DNA from: Flagellimonas chongwuensis
Lineage (GTDB): Bacteria; Bacteroidota; Bacteroidia; Flavobacteriales; Flavobacteriaceae
Reading direction: 5' to 3'
Length of the DNA: 64,000 nucleotides
NCBI RefSeq assembly: GCF_013376415.1
Contig: NZ_WYET01000001.1
Coordinates: forward strand, 434,001-498,000
Position numbers and translations under genes: made by a program. Below are positions 28,470-36,779 of this stretch, one piece after another (within the stretch, counting starts at the first letter, position 1; the number at the start of each line of letters is the position of its first letter). The notes under the pieces were generated by a model that saw nothing but the letters and a program-made list of their open reading frames with translations, was not told the origin of the DNA and did not search any database.

Positions 28470-30653
28470 TTATTTCTTTTTACCAATCAACGAAAAGTCG
28501 AGATGCCGTTTGACCAAATCAGTGTTTTTTACCATTACGTAAACCTCGTCTCCCAACTGATACATCCGTTTGGTTCGCTCTCCCACTATGGCATACTGGC
28601 GTTCATCAAAAACATAATAATCATCTTTGATATCACGGATACGGATCATGCCCTCACATTTGTTCTCAACAATTTCCACATAAATGCCCCATTCTGTAAC
28701 TCCGGAGATGACACCAAGGAATTCTTGGTCCTTGTGATCCTCCATAAATTTGATCTGCATATACTTGATAGAATCCCGTTCCGCATTGGCGGCCAAGAGT
28801 TCCATGTCCGAGGAATGCTTGCACTTTTCTTCATAAATGGTTGCTTTTGGCGCCTTTTCCTTGTCAAGATAGTGCTGCAGCAAACGGTGGACCATTACAT
28901 CCGGATAACGGCGTATGGGCGAAGTAAAATGGGTATAATATTCAAAGCCAAGTCCATAGTGACCAATATTCTCGGTGGTATAAATCGCCTTGCTCATACT
29001 ACGGATAGCCAAGGTATCGACCAAGTTCTGTTCTTTTTTGCCTTTTACGTCCTCCAGTAATTTATTTAGGGACTGGTTAATGGTCTTACTGTCCTTTAGG
29101 TTGATACTATGTCCAAATCTGGAAATAACTCCGTTCAGCGCCATTAATTTGTCCTCATCCGGCTTATCGTGCACTCGGTACACAAACGTTTTCTTCTGCT
29201 TTCCGATAAACTCGGCCACCTTTCTATTGGCCAAGAGCATAAATTCCTCAATCAATTTGTTGGCATCCTTTGCTTCTTTAAAGTAAACGCCAACAGGTTC
29301 GTTATCTTCAGATAGATGGAACTTCACCTCTATTTTATCAAAAGAAATGGCGCCGGCATCCATGCGGGCCTGTCTCATGATCTTTGCCAATCTATCAAAA
29401 GTGAGAACGGCATCCACAATATCATTAGATACGGAATAAGCGTTTTCACGAATGGATATCTCTTTAGGAATGTTGTTTTGCTCTGTTTCTATGATGTGCT
29501 GGGCCTCTTCGTAGGCAAAACGTTCGTTGGAATTAATGGCGGTTCTACCAAACCATTGGTTTATCAATTTAGCATTGTCGTCCATTTCGAAAACCGCAGA
29601 GAAGGTATATTTTTCCTCGTTGGGCCGAAGGGAACAGGCCATATTGGACAACACCTCGGGCAACATGGGAACTACCCTGTCCACCAAATAAACCGATGTG
29701 GCCCTGTCGTAAGCCTCATCTTCCAAAATAGTGTCCGGCTGGACATAATGCGAAACATCGGCGATATGGATACCAATTTCGTAATTGCCATTTTCCAATT
29801 TTTGAAAAGAAAGTGCATCATCAAAATCCTTGGCATCCTTTGGGTCGATGGTAAAGGTTAGCACATCGCGCATATCCCTTCGCTTGGCAATTTCGGATTC
29901 TTTTATACTCGTATCCAATGTTTTGGCAAACTGTTCCACTTCATACGGAAACTTATGCGGCAAACCGTATTCGGCCAAAATAGAGTGTATCTCGGTATTG
30001 TGTTCCCCCGGTCTTCCTAAGACTTCCACGATTTCTCCATAAGGCGAATCGGTATCATCCGGCCAATCACCAAGATTCACCAAAACCTTATCACCATCAT
30101 TGGCCTTCTTCATTTTTTCCGCAGGGATAAAAATATCCGTATACATCCTAGAATCGGTAGGGCGTACAAAAGCAAAGCTTTTTTGCTTATCAACAATACC
30201 TACATACGATGATTTTTTACGTTCGAGCACTTTGGAAATCTCACCTTCCATCTTCTTGCTCTTTCGTCTTGGCTTTATAAAAACTTCGACCGTATCACCA
30301 TGGAAAGCCCGGTTCAGATTATTGTTATGTATAAAGATGTCATCCTCTAGTTCATCAACAATAATATAAGCATTGCCACTTGTGGTTAAATCTACCCTAC
30401 CGGTGTAATACGTGTGAAGTGATTGCTTCTTTTGATACTTGCCCCGTTCGGGCTCCAGAATACGGTCACTGGCCCTCAACTGTCCCAAACGTTTGATTAA
30501 AAGATTCCTATCTTGGGTATCGTCTATTCCGAGTTTTGATGCTATTTGCTTATAATTGAAGCTTTTAGATGGTTCCTTTTCCAGTATGGTGAAAATGCCC
30601 TTAGTAATTTCATTCTTTCGCTGACTCCCAGCTCTCTTCTTTTTCTTTGACAT
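28470..30653 (-). CDS. rnr: Ribonuclease R
   Basis: A 727-residue 3'-to-5' exoribonuclease that degrades structured RNA. Domains in order: N-terminal winged helix (about 15-70), two cold-shock/OB domains (about 80-225), the RNB catalytic domain (about 255-590) with the metal-binding aspartates in DPKDAKDFDDAL (residues 270-280), and the S1 domain (about 635-720, GVISGVTEWGIYVEI). Length and order are normal for flavobacterial RNase R. It diverges from rpiB across a long AT-rich spacer. Confidence 0.96.
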   Translation of the reverse strand: MSKKKKRAGSQRKNEITKGIFTILEKEPSKSFNYKQIASKLGIDDTQDRNLLIKRLGQLRASDRILEPERGKYQKKQSLHTYYTGRVDLTTSGNAYIIVDELEDDIFIHNNNLNRAFHGDTVEVFIKPRRKSKKMEGEISKVLERKKSSYVGIVDKQKSFAFVRPTDSRMYTDIFIPAEKMKKANDGDKVLVNLGDWPDDTDSPYGEIVEVLGRPGEHNTEIHSILAEYGLPHKFPYEVEQFAKTLDTSIKESEIAKRRDMRDVLTFTIDPKDAKDFDDALSFQKLENGNYEIGIHIADVSHYVQPDTILEDEAYDRATSVYLVDRVVPMLPEVLSNMACSLRPNEEKYTFSAVFEMDDNAKLINQWFGRTAINSNERFAYEEAQHIIETEQNNIPKEISIRENAYSVSNDIVDAVLTFDRLAKIMRQARMDAGAISFDKIEVKFHLSEDNEPVGVYFKEAKDANKLIEEFMLLANRKVAEFIGKQKKTFVYRVHDKPDEDKLMALNGVISRFGHSINLKDSKTINQSLNKLLEDVKGKKEQNLVDTLAIRSMSKAIYTTENIGHYGLGFEYYTHFTSPIRRYPDVMVHRLLQHYLDKEKAPKATIYEEKCKHSSDMELLAANAERDSIKYMQIKFMEDHKDQEFLGVISGVTEWGIYVEIVENKCEGMIRIRDIKDDYYVFDERQYAIVGERTKRMYQLGDEVYVMVKNTDLVKRHLDFSLIGKKK

Positions 30654-31212
30654 TAACGTCCTTATTTTTTTGAAAAATACGAATTATAATCCTTGACCAA
30701 CAAGGAAAGGAAGAGTAATCTCAAACAAAGTCAACTTTATCAACAATAATCAATATTATATTTTTTCTTCTTTTTTAAATTTAATTAAAATGATGATTAT
30801 GATTGATCGTTGAAATGTGGAATAAAATTTTTTCAAAAAAGTTGCTTTGAACGATCAAAACTTTTTGTTCACAATTTGTAAGAACACAAGAATTTTAAAA
30901 ATCAATCGATTAGATTTTTTGTACACAGTTTTTAATAACCGTTATCAACATCAATTTATTGAAAAGTTAATGTGTTTTTAATGTTAATTACCGCAATAAA
31001 GTTCTTCATATTGGTTGATTAATTTTTAATCGAATATCAGACCAACATTAAATAATTATTTCTACTGATCGATTTTCTGGAATTGCAAAATTTCATTGCA
31101 ATTAGTTTTCTTCAAATAGTTAACAAAAGAGTGTTATTGTTAATGGGTTGTTTTTTAAACCAATGCAAAATTTCCATCATTTTTATAAACAACGCAACAT
31201 GAAAAGATGTTG
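30654..31212. other. Long AT-rich spacer between divergent rnr and rpiB
   Basis: About 560 bases, very AT-rich, with no reading frame worth calling. It holds two identical TTATCAACA 9-mers (30737-30745, 30942-30950) and two close relatives, TTGTTCACA (30865-30873) and TTGTACACA (30919-30927), all on the plus strand and each one change from the DnaA-box consensus TTWTnCACA, plus an inverted TTGATCGTT/AACGATCAA pair (30803-30811, 30850-30858). These could be chance in such sequence or part of a replication origin; see findings. Confidence 0.4.
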
Positions 31213-31220
31213 TACCTTTG
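31213..31220 (+). promoter_or_regulatory. -7 box of the rpiB operon
   Basis: TACCTTTG, fitting TAnnTTTG, 27 bases before the rpiB ATG at 31248. It overlaps an earlier in-frame start (31218), which rules that start out. Confidence 0.6.
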
Positions 31221-31247
31221 CTATGTACCCATTTTAATACTATACCC

Positions 31248-31679
31248 ATGAAAATTGCCATAGGAAACGACCACGCCGGAACCGATTACAAACTTGCTAT
31301 TATCGGTCTATTGAAATCTAAAGGAATAGAAGTTATCAATTACGGAACCGATGGAACCGATAGTGTGGACTATCCGGACTTTACCCACCCTGTGGCAACA
31401 GATGTGGAGGAAGGAAAAGTGGATTTTGGAATAGTTATCTGCGGTAGTGGCAATGGAGCTACCATGACCATTAATAAGCACCAAGGTGTTAGGGGCGCCC
31501 TATGTTGGAACAATGAAATCACCCAATTGGCCAGAGAGCACAACGATGCCAATATTTTGAGCCTGCCCGCTCGTTTTATAGCACTACCGCAAGCTTTGGA
31601 TATGGTGGAAACCTTTTTAAAGACAGAGTTTCAAGGCGGTCGGCACGAACGTAGAATAGAAAAAATTCCTTGTAGATAA
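31248..31679 (+). CDS. rpiB: Ribose 5-phosphate isomerase B
   Basis: 143 residues of the RpiB/LacA/LacB family, interconverting ribose 5-phosphate and ribulose 5-phosphate in the pentose phosphate pathway. Visible: the N-terminal MKIAIGNDHAG phosphate-site segment, VDYPDFTHPVA, the active-site cysteine in ICGSGNGATM (Cys65) and NKHQGVRGALCWN. A start ten codons upstream (31218) is possible on paper but lies in the promoter. First gene of a tight operon with the CDF exporter and GNAT genes. Confidence 0.93.
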   Translation: MKIAIGNDHAGTDYKLAIIGLLKSKGIEVINYGTDGTDSVDYPDFTHPVATDVEEGKVDFGIVICGSGNGATMTINKHQGVRGALCWNNEITQLAREHNDANILSLPARFIALPQALDMVETFLKTEFQGGRHERRIEKIPCR

Positions 31680-31684
31680 ACCTT

Positions 31685-32608
31685 ATGGGGCACCATCATC
31701 ATCACGGACATTCACATTCGCATGCACATCCCGATCTAAAAGGAAGAAATCTTCTTATCTCTATTTTTCTGAACATTGGCATTACACTGGCACAGATTGT
31801 TGGTGGGTTGCTTTCTGGGAGCTTGGCACTATTGTCCGATGCGCTTCATAATTTCAGCGATGTACTCAGCTTGGTCATAAGTTATGTTGCAAGGCGGTTG
31901 GGCAAGAAGAAGGCATCCAATCTTAAAACTTTTGGGTATAAACGTGCGGAAATTTTGGCGGCCTTCATTAACGCGGCTACGTTGGTGGTCGTGGCTATAA
32001 TTTTAATGAAGGAAGCTATTGAACGGTTATTGGAACCGCAAGTAATAGAATCCAACTTGGTAATTTGGCTTGCCTTGATTGCCATTGCGGGCAACGGTTT
32101 TAGTGTATTGTTGTTGAAAAAGGACTCAGAGGAGAATATGAACATGAAGTCCGCCTATTTGCATTTACTCACCGATATGATGGCATCCGTAGCGGTATTA
32201 ATAGGTGGTATTTTAATGAAATATTTCCAGATTTATTGGGTAGATGCCATTCTTACCATGATCATAGGGGTGTATTTGATCTATATGGGATATGACCTAT
32301 TGAAGGAATCCACCAAGGTATTGATGCTTTTTACACCAAAATCCGTGGTCATTCAGGATATAGTGGAATCTATCTGTACCATAGAACCCGTGAAAAATGT
32401 ACATCATGTACATATTTGGCAACTTAATGAAGATGAAGTACATATGGAAGCCCATATCGATTTTAAAAATGATATCCGACTTTCAGAATTTGATGAAATC
32501 CTAGAGAAAATAGAGGAACATGTGTACCATAAACATGGTATAAACCATGTAAACATTCAGCCCGAGTTTGATAAATGTGACTCCAAAAGCATAATAGTCC
32601 AAGATTAA
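31685..32608 (+). CDS. Cation diffusion facilitator (Zn/Co/Cd efflux), ZitB/CzcD type
   Basis: 307 residues. A histidine-rich N-terminus (GHHHHHGHSHSHAH) is likely a metal-collecting segment. Six membrane segments follow; the transport-site motifs are SDALHNFSD (segment 2) and HLLTDMMAS (segment 5), the HxxxD pairs of zinc-transporting CDFs. The C-terminal cytoplasmic ferredoxin-like domain (about 215-295) contains VHHVHIWQL and further histidines. It exports divalent metals using the proton gradient. It begins five bases after rpiB and its TAA overlaps the next ATG by one base. Confidence 0.92.
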   Translation: MGHHHHHGHSHSHAHPDLKGRNLLISIFLNIGITLAQIVGGLLSGSLALLSDALHNFSDVLSLVISYVARRLGKKKASNLKTFGYKRAEILAAFINAATLVVVAIILMKEAIERLLEPQVIESNLVIWLALIAIAGNGFSVLLLKKDSEENMNMKSAYLHLLTDMMASVAVLIGGILMKYFQIYWVDAILTMIIGVYLIYMGYDLLKESTKVLMLFTPKSVVIQDIVESICTIEPVKNVHHVHIWQLNEDEVHMEAHIDFKNDIRLSEFDEILEKIEEHVYHKHGINHVNIQPEFDKCDSKSIIVQD

Positions 32609-33048
32609 TGCAAGTATCCGTTAAAAGTTTTAATGAGCTCTCGACTGAAGAATTATATCAAATTCTACGACTCCGAAGCGAGGTTTTTGTAGTTGAACAA
32701 GATTGTGTGTACCAAGATGTGGACAACAAGGATCAAAAAGCACTTCATGTAATAGGAGTTAAAGAAGGCGAAGTAGTAGCGTATACCAGAGTTTTTAAAC
32801 CTGGTGATTATTTTGATAATGTAAGTATTGGCAGGGTAGTGGTAAGCCAAGACCAACGCAAATATGGATTGGGCAAACAGATTATGCAGGCATCCTTATC
32901 GGCAATTGATGAAAAATTTCCGAACAAGCCCATCGAGATTTCTGCACAATCCTATTTATTAAAATTCTATTCGGATTTGGGCTTTTCCGCTTTCGGCGAG
33001 GAATACTTGGAGGATGGAATTCCGCATACAAGAATGTTGAAGGCTTAG
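32608..33048 (+). CDS. GNAT family N-acetyltransferase, ElaA-like
   Basis: 146 residues with the ElaA-type GNAT fold: LRSEVFVVEQDCVYQDVDNKDQ near the start, the acetyl-CoA binding stretch GRVVVSQDQRKYGLGKQIM, and SAQSYLLKFYSDLGF near the end. Substrate unknown. Translationally coupled to the CDF gene (one-base overlap). Its TAG stop overlaps the TAA stop of the convergent endonuclease gene. Confidence 0.88.
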   Translation: MQVSVKSFNELSTEELYQILRLRSEVFVVEQDCVYQDVDNKDQKALHVIGVKEGEVVAYTRVFKPGDYFDNVSIGRVVVSQDQRKYGLGKQIMQASLSAIDEKFPNKPIEISAQSYLLKFYSDLGFSAFGEEYLEDGIPHTRMLKA

Positions 33049-33653
33049 ACCAATCTTCTCGACACACCAAGTCGTTCCAAAAAATCCAATTTTAAAATAA
33101 GATTCACGGGTTTTTCCGCTTTATTTTGATGGGAAAAGAACAGATAGCCCTGATTTCTAGGGTCAAGTTGCTCCAGTATAAGTTTTCCATGCCTTTCTGT
33201 ATGATGGAGGCAAACCCGTTTCAAACTATTTTGGTTCAGGCCCAATTCGTGTAAGCGAAGAATCAATTTTTCACGGTTAACCCAAGTAATATTGCAACTG
33301 GTGAACACGTTTTCTTCATCCGAATAAATACTGGTCACCAAGGCATAAAAATGTGTCTTTTTGGCAACATCGAACAACCAACCTTGCTTTTGTATTTCAT
33401 TTTTGTGATAAAAAAGTTCAAACGCAAAAGTGGGCAAACTTTCGTTTATGTAATCCAACTGTGCTTTTTCATCAACAAAGAATTCATTTTCCGAGGACTT
33501 ATCCTTTAGGATAAGATCTATGCCCTGCAATTGTTTTTTACGATGTTGAACACGTTTAAAACTGTAGTGTTTCAAGTGTTTTTGATAGTAGGAATCCAGT
33601 AAAGGCGCCAGTTGTTTTTCTTTGGATAGGTCAGCTTTGAAGTTGCTTTTCAA
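33045..33653 (-). CDS. Putative type II restriction endonuclease partner of the C5 methyltransferase
   Basis: 202 residues, no family name recognised with certainty. The sequence GIDLIL (Asp46), 14 residues, then VDEKAQ (Asp61, Glu62, Lys63) fits the PD-(D/E)XK nuclease signature, and the following GWLFDVAKKTHFYALV is like the core strand/helix of such folds. It overlaps the end of the cytosine methyltransferase gene by 23 bases on the same strand. An endonuclease coupled to a methyltransferase with no other partner nearby makes a cognate restriction enzyme the best explanation. No specificity can be read. Confidence 0.6.
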   Translation of the reverse strand: MKSNFKADLSKEKQLAPLLDSYYQKHLKHYSFKRVQHRKKQLQGIDLILKDKSSENEFFVDEKAQLDYINESLPTFAFELFYHKNEIQKQGWLFDVAKKTHFYALVTSIYSDEENVFTSCNITWVNREKLILRLHELGLNQNSLKRVCLHHTERHGKLILEQLDPRNQGYLFFSHQNKAEKPVNLILKLDFLERLGVSRRLV

Positions 33654-34878
33654 GTTCGGCTATTTTCTGGAACAGGGAATCACCTATTTTTTCCACAATG
33701 CCCACAACCAATGCGTTGCCCATAAAAAAGGCACGTTTGGCATCCGAAATGCCCTCCAATTGGGTATGATTATCTGGAAACATGTTCAACCGTTCCAATT
33801 CAACAGGTAAGAGTCTTCGCAGTCCCTTGGAGGTTTGGACCACGTGTTTAAACCGGGATGGGGACTTGCCGCCCTCACCAGTTATAATAGTTCTAGAAGG
33901 TTGATTAAGGGCATCGGGAAAAACCATGCTGCCCTCACTGTAATTGTATTCAAAACCAGTGCTGGTCTTGCGTATTTCTTTTTTTGCCCCTTTTAAATAT
34001 TCCCATTTGGGCAAATCGTTACCATCAATGTAATATTCAGAAGGAACAGGACCTTTTTTCAAAACATTGGAGAGAACGGTTCTTTTGCCACTGTAAGCAG
34101 GGACGGTTTTTAGGGTAGATACTTTTCCATCAATACACATTCCCGTATTCAAAAATGGGGAAAGATTTTGTTCTTTGTTGAAGTTTTTGGATAGTTTGAC
34201 CAAATCCTCTTCCAAATCAAATTCTACCAAATTTTGTGTGGATTCATCAACAGGAAACGCATTGCAAAAAGTGCTTTTCTTTAAAATCCAGTCGAGAGGA
34301 AGGGTCTCTGTAAGTTTTTGGTAAACAGGAGTATCCTTTGAATAGGCCAGAAAAAAAATGCGCCTTCGGCGCTGGGGCATTCCATACTCGGCGGCATTGA
34401 TTACCCGCCATTCTATGGCATAACCCAAATCTGATAGACTGCGGAGCATTACGGCAAAATCCCTACCTCGTTGGCTGGAGGGCGATTTTAAAAGACGGTC
34501 CACATTTTCCAGGAACAAGTATTTGGGCTTAATTTTTTTTTCCGAAAGAATGCGGTGAATGGACCACCAAAGCACGCCTTTTTTTCCGATGAGTCCCTTG
34601 GAATTTTTTAACGAAGTCGCAACAGAGTAGTCTTGGCAAGGAAAACCTCCCACAAGAATATCATGGTCGGGAATTTCCTCGGTTTTTACGTTTTCAATGT
34701 TGGCGTTGGAATGATTTTCGGCACCAAAACGTGCTTCATAAACTAAGGAAGCATGCTGCATTTTTGTAGAAGGCTCCCATTGGTTGCTCCACACCACTTG
34801 GTAATACCCCGTGCTCTCCAATCCCAGGCGAAAGCCGCCAACACCCGCAAAAAGTTCACAGACCTTAAGTTGTTGCAT
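33631..34878 (-). CDS. DNA (cytosine-5)-methyltransferase
   Basis: 415 residues from the ATG at 34878. Ordered C5-methyltransferase motifs: I, ELFAGVGGFRLGL; IV, GGFPCQDYS with catalytic Cys81; VI, LFLENVDRLL; VIII, GMPQRRRRIFFLA; a variable target-recognition region about 185-330; IX/X, GEGGKSPSR and FFMGNALVVG. It methylates cytosine in an unknown target. A complete promoter (TTG-N18-TATTTTTG) ends four bases before this ATG, which excludes the TTG start two codons earlier and suggests a leaderless mRNA. Paired with the downstream overlapping endonuclease gene. Confidence 0.92.
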   Translation of the reverse strand: MQQLKVCELFAGVGGFRLGLESTGYYQVVWSNQWEPSTKMQHASLVYEARFGAENHSNANIENVKTEEIPDHDILVGGFPCQDYSVATSLKNSKGLIGKKGVLWWSIHRILSEKKIKPKYLFLENVDRLLKSPSSQRGRDFAVMLRSLSDLGYAIEWRVINAAEYGMPQRRRRIFFLAYSKDTPVYQKLTETLPLDWILKKSTFCNAFPVDESTQNLVEFDLEEDLVKLSKNFNKEQNLSPFLNTGMCIDGKVSTLKTVPAYSGKRTVLSNVLKKGPVPSEYYIDGNDLPKWEYLKGAKKEIRKTSTGFEYNYSEGSMVFPDALNQPSRTIITGEGGKSPSRFKHVVQTSKGLRRLLPVELERLNMFPDNHTQLEGISDAKRAFFMGNALVVGIVEKIGDSLFQKIAELEKQLQS

Positions 34879-34881
34879 GCC

Positions 34882-34910
34882 CAAAAATAGAATTAATTCC
34901 TTTTTTACAA
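34882..34910 (-). promoter_or_regulatory. Promoter of the restriction-modification pair
   Basis: On the minus strand, TTG (34910-34908), 18 bases, TATTTTTG (34889-34882). The predicted start of transcription falls on or within a base or two of the methyltransferase ATG. Confidence 0.65.
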
Positions 34911-35014
34911 AGTATCGTCATACAAATTTGTGATGATGGGCTTTAACTCCAAATGTGAATAAAAGTTAACCGAATTTTGGGTATTACGAACAGACGAATA
35001 GGTCCTGAAGGGCC

Positions 35015-35048
35015 ATTCGTAAATTCAAATATAGTATCCGTCAATTGG
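35015..35048. promoter_or_regulatory. Bipartite direct repeat, candidate LytTR-type operator (site A)
   Basis: ATTCGTAAATTCA and ATCCGTCAATTGG, starting 21 bases apart, 63 bases before the lipoprotein gene. The second half contains TCCGTCAAT, 8 of 9 with the LytTR consensus [TA][AC][CA]GTTN[AG][TG]. Closely similar pairs occur at 47710 and, on the minus strand, at 36749. An inverted repeat TTACGAA/TTCGTAA (34984-34990, 35016-35022) overlaps it. Confidence 0.5.
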
Positions 35049-35111
35049 TTGGGCTATCTATGGAGAGGATTAGCTATTTTGGATTTATAATTTCTAAAAA
35101 CAGCTTCACTT

Positions 35112-35693
35112 ATGAAAGCGACAATTATCTCTGGCATTTTAATTTTTGCCGTTATGGCATGCAAGGATTCAAAAAAAGAGCAAACCAAGAATCAAGACAT
35201 AGCCACAATAGACTCCATAGAACAAATAGATGTTGATAAGAAGGAATCCAAAATAACACAGAGCAAGGCAAAAAGGTATGTGGTGGATTCGGAAGTTGAC
35301 ATCTATGATCCATATGACTTTGCGTTACAAATTGACACGCTAAAAGCGATATTGGGCAAAGAGATGACAATAGAAATTGATTATTCTGAAGGAGAATCAA
35401 AGGAAGACAGAGAAGCTTTCGTAAAAATAACATGTAAGGATACTGAAATCAAATTTTATGAAAACAGAGAAGGCCTTCATTTTTCCAATATTACAACCCC
35501 TAAATTATCAGTTTTGGATGGAATTAAAATCGGGACACCAAAACAAACGTTTTTAGAGGCCATGAAAATTGAAGACCCTCAGGCACTGTTAGCTTCAATA
35601 ATTGTTTTTACCGATGATTACGGGGCTATGGAGTTCTTTTTTGAGAATGATATTTTGTCTTTGATGAAGATATATTACGAAGAAGGGGACTGA
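35112..35693 (+). CDS. Uncharacterised lipoprotein
   Basis: 193 residues with a short signal peptide and lipobox VMAC (Cys17), so it should be a lipid-anchored envelope protein. A lysine/aspartate-rich, probably flexible stretch follows to about residue 55, then a mixed alpha/beta domain with SVLDGIKIGTPKQTFLEAM near residue 135, a pattern seen in several Bacteroidetes lipoproteins, and an acidic C-terminus. No family recognised. A LytTR-like site lies upstream; the convergent membrane gene 17 bases away has a similar site at its own start. Confidence 0.75.
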   Translation: MKATIISGILIFAVMACKDSKKEQTKNQDIATIDSIEQIDVDKKESKITQSKAKRYVVDSEVDIYDPYDFALQIDTLKAILGKEMTIEIDYSEGESKEDREAFVKITCKDTEIKFYENREGLHFSNITTPKLSVLDGIKIGTPKQTFLEAMKIEDPQALLASIIVFTDDYGAMEFFFENDILSLMKIYYEEGD

Positions 35694-35710
35694 CTATTTT
35701 AAATCATGCC

Positions 35711-36673
35711 TCAAAAAACAGTTTTGTAAAAGGAAAACACAAAAACAACAGAAAAGATAAAGACCGCGATCATAAACAAGCGGTTGAGAAAATGGACAAA
35801 ATCCTGGGATTCTAAATTTTCTTTGATACGCGATACTTCCGGATTATTGGGAAGATACATAATATCCAACAGGTCGGATTCCAACAGAGAATCAACATCT
35901 GCATCATCAATAATTTTTTTGTCAAACCCTTCGAACCTCTTTCCCAAAGGGGTTTTAAATGCATACGAAAACTGAATGGTCTTATCATTTTTTATAAATG
36001 GTTCTGTGTTTTTGTAATCTATAATATTGGCCGTCGTACCCACGCCGTAATATAGAAGGTTCCAATTTTGCTCGTTGGTTTTTCCATTTACCAAAACACC
36101 AATTCTTTGCAAGAGTAAGTATAACAGAACGCTTACACCTATTAAAATAAGCCCAATTTGCCAAGTTTGCGATGTTCTGAGTACAAACTCATATTCCTCA
36201 GGGGAAGAAAATATTTTTTCCAAAGCTACACTTATCAGAATGTAGCTTCCGATAACATACAGTAAAATTTTCAGTATACAGATGAGAACAAATACAAAGG
36301 AGAACCTACAGACTTCTTGCGACAAAAAGATGGGGTCTTTGGGCTTACGAGCAATATTGAGTCCAACAGGAATACTTTTATCCTGTTCAAAACGGTGCAA
36401 ATGGGGCTTGCTGTCCCACACCCTAATTTTTCTATGAATATGGCTCCCGGAAAAGTTTTCGAACAATACCAAGAGCTCCAAAAGCGGTTTTTTTCCCTTT
36501 TTGATGGTTTTTACGGAGATAATCGAGGCCTCCTTAGTCTCTATAGATTTACTTTTTCGGTTTTTAAGTATACAGAAGGAACGAGAAAAACAATTCTTGA
36601 TCAGATTGTTTAGCCAAAACAAAAGCACAATACCAATTATGGTGAGCGTTAGGATGGTGTAGGTCATAAACAA
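35711..36673 (-). CDS. Uncharacterised membrane protein with two DUF3592-like modules
   Basis: 320 residues with hydrophobic segments near 5-24, 122-150, 170-190 and 297-317. Two similar soluble beta modules lie between them (about 45-118 and 208-290); each has a short V/I-rich opening strand, a central F-x-x-x strand and a closing basic/proline stretch (the second ending IMYLPNNPEVSRI), reminiscent of DUF3592 proteins. The internal repetition suggests duplication. The start could also be the Met two codons later (36667). No recognised function. Confidence 0.65.
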   Translation of the reverse strand: MFMTYTILTLTIIGIVLLFWLNNLIKNCFSRSFCILKNRKSKSIETKEASIISVKTIKKGKKPLLELLVLFENFSGSHIHRKIRVWDSKPHLHRFEQDKSIPVGLNIARKPKDPIFLSQEVCRFSFVFVLICILKILLYVIGSYILISVALEKIFSSPEEYEFVLRTSQTWQIGLILIGVSVLLYLLLQRIGVLVNGKTNEQNWNLLYYGVGTTANIIDYKNTEPFIKNDKTIQFSYAFKTPLGKRFEGFDKKIIDDADVDSLLESDLLDIMYLPNNPEVSRIKENLESQDFVHFLNRLFMIAVFIFSVVFVFSFYKTVF

Positions 36674-36679
36674 GTTTTA

Positions 36680-36712
36680 AGTTAAAATACCATCTTATAA
36701 GATGATTTAACT
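36680..36712. promoter_or_regulatory. Long palindrome just upstream of the DUF3592-like gene
   Basis: A perfect 14-bp palindrome CATCTTATAAGATG (36691-36704) extended by AGTTAAA (36680-36686) and TTTAACT (36706-36712). It sits within 40 bases of the start of the minus-strand gene, in its leader or promoter. Operator or leader hairpin; no U-tract. Confidence 0.45.
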
Positions 36713-36714
36713 AC

Positions 36715-36749
36715 CCAACTTGACGGTTACACGTTTTGAATTGATAGAT
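36715..36749 (-). promoter_or_regulatory. Bipartite direct repeat, candidate LytTR-type operator (site C)
   Basis: On the minus strand ATCTATCAATTC then ACCGTCAAGTTGG, with 9-mers starting 21 bases apart (36748 and 36727). The second 9-mer ACCGTCAAG is 8 of 9 with the LytTR consensus; the first is weaker. It precedes the membrane protein gene by about 42 bases. Confidence 0.4.
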
Positions 36750-36779
36750 GCCCTGTTTGAATTGGTACAGGTGGTTTTA

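Noticed and set aside
29316..29861. A 181-codon open frame antisense to rnr
   Set aside because: Fully within the conserved catalytic domain of ribonuclease R on the other strand; the translation shows no recognisable features.
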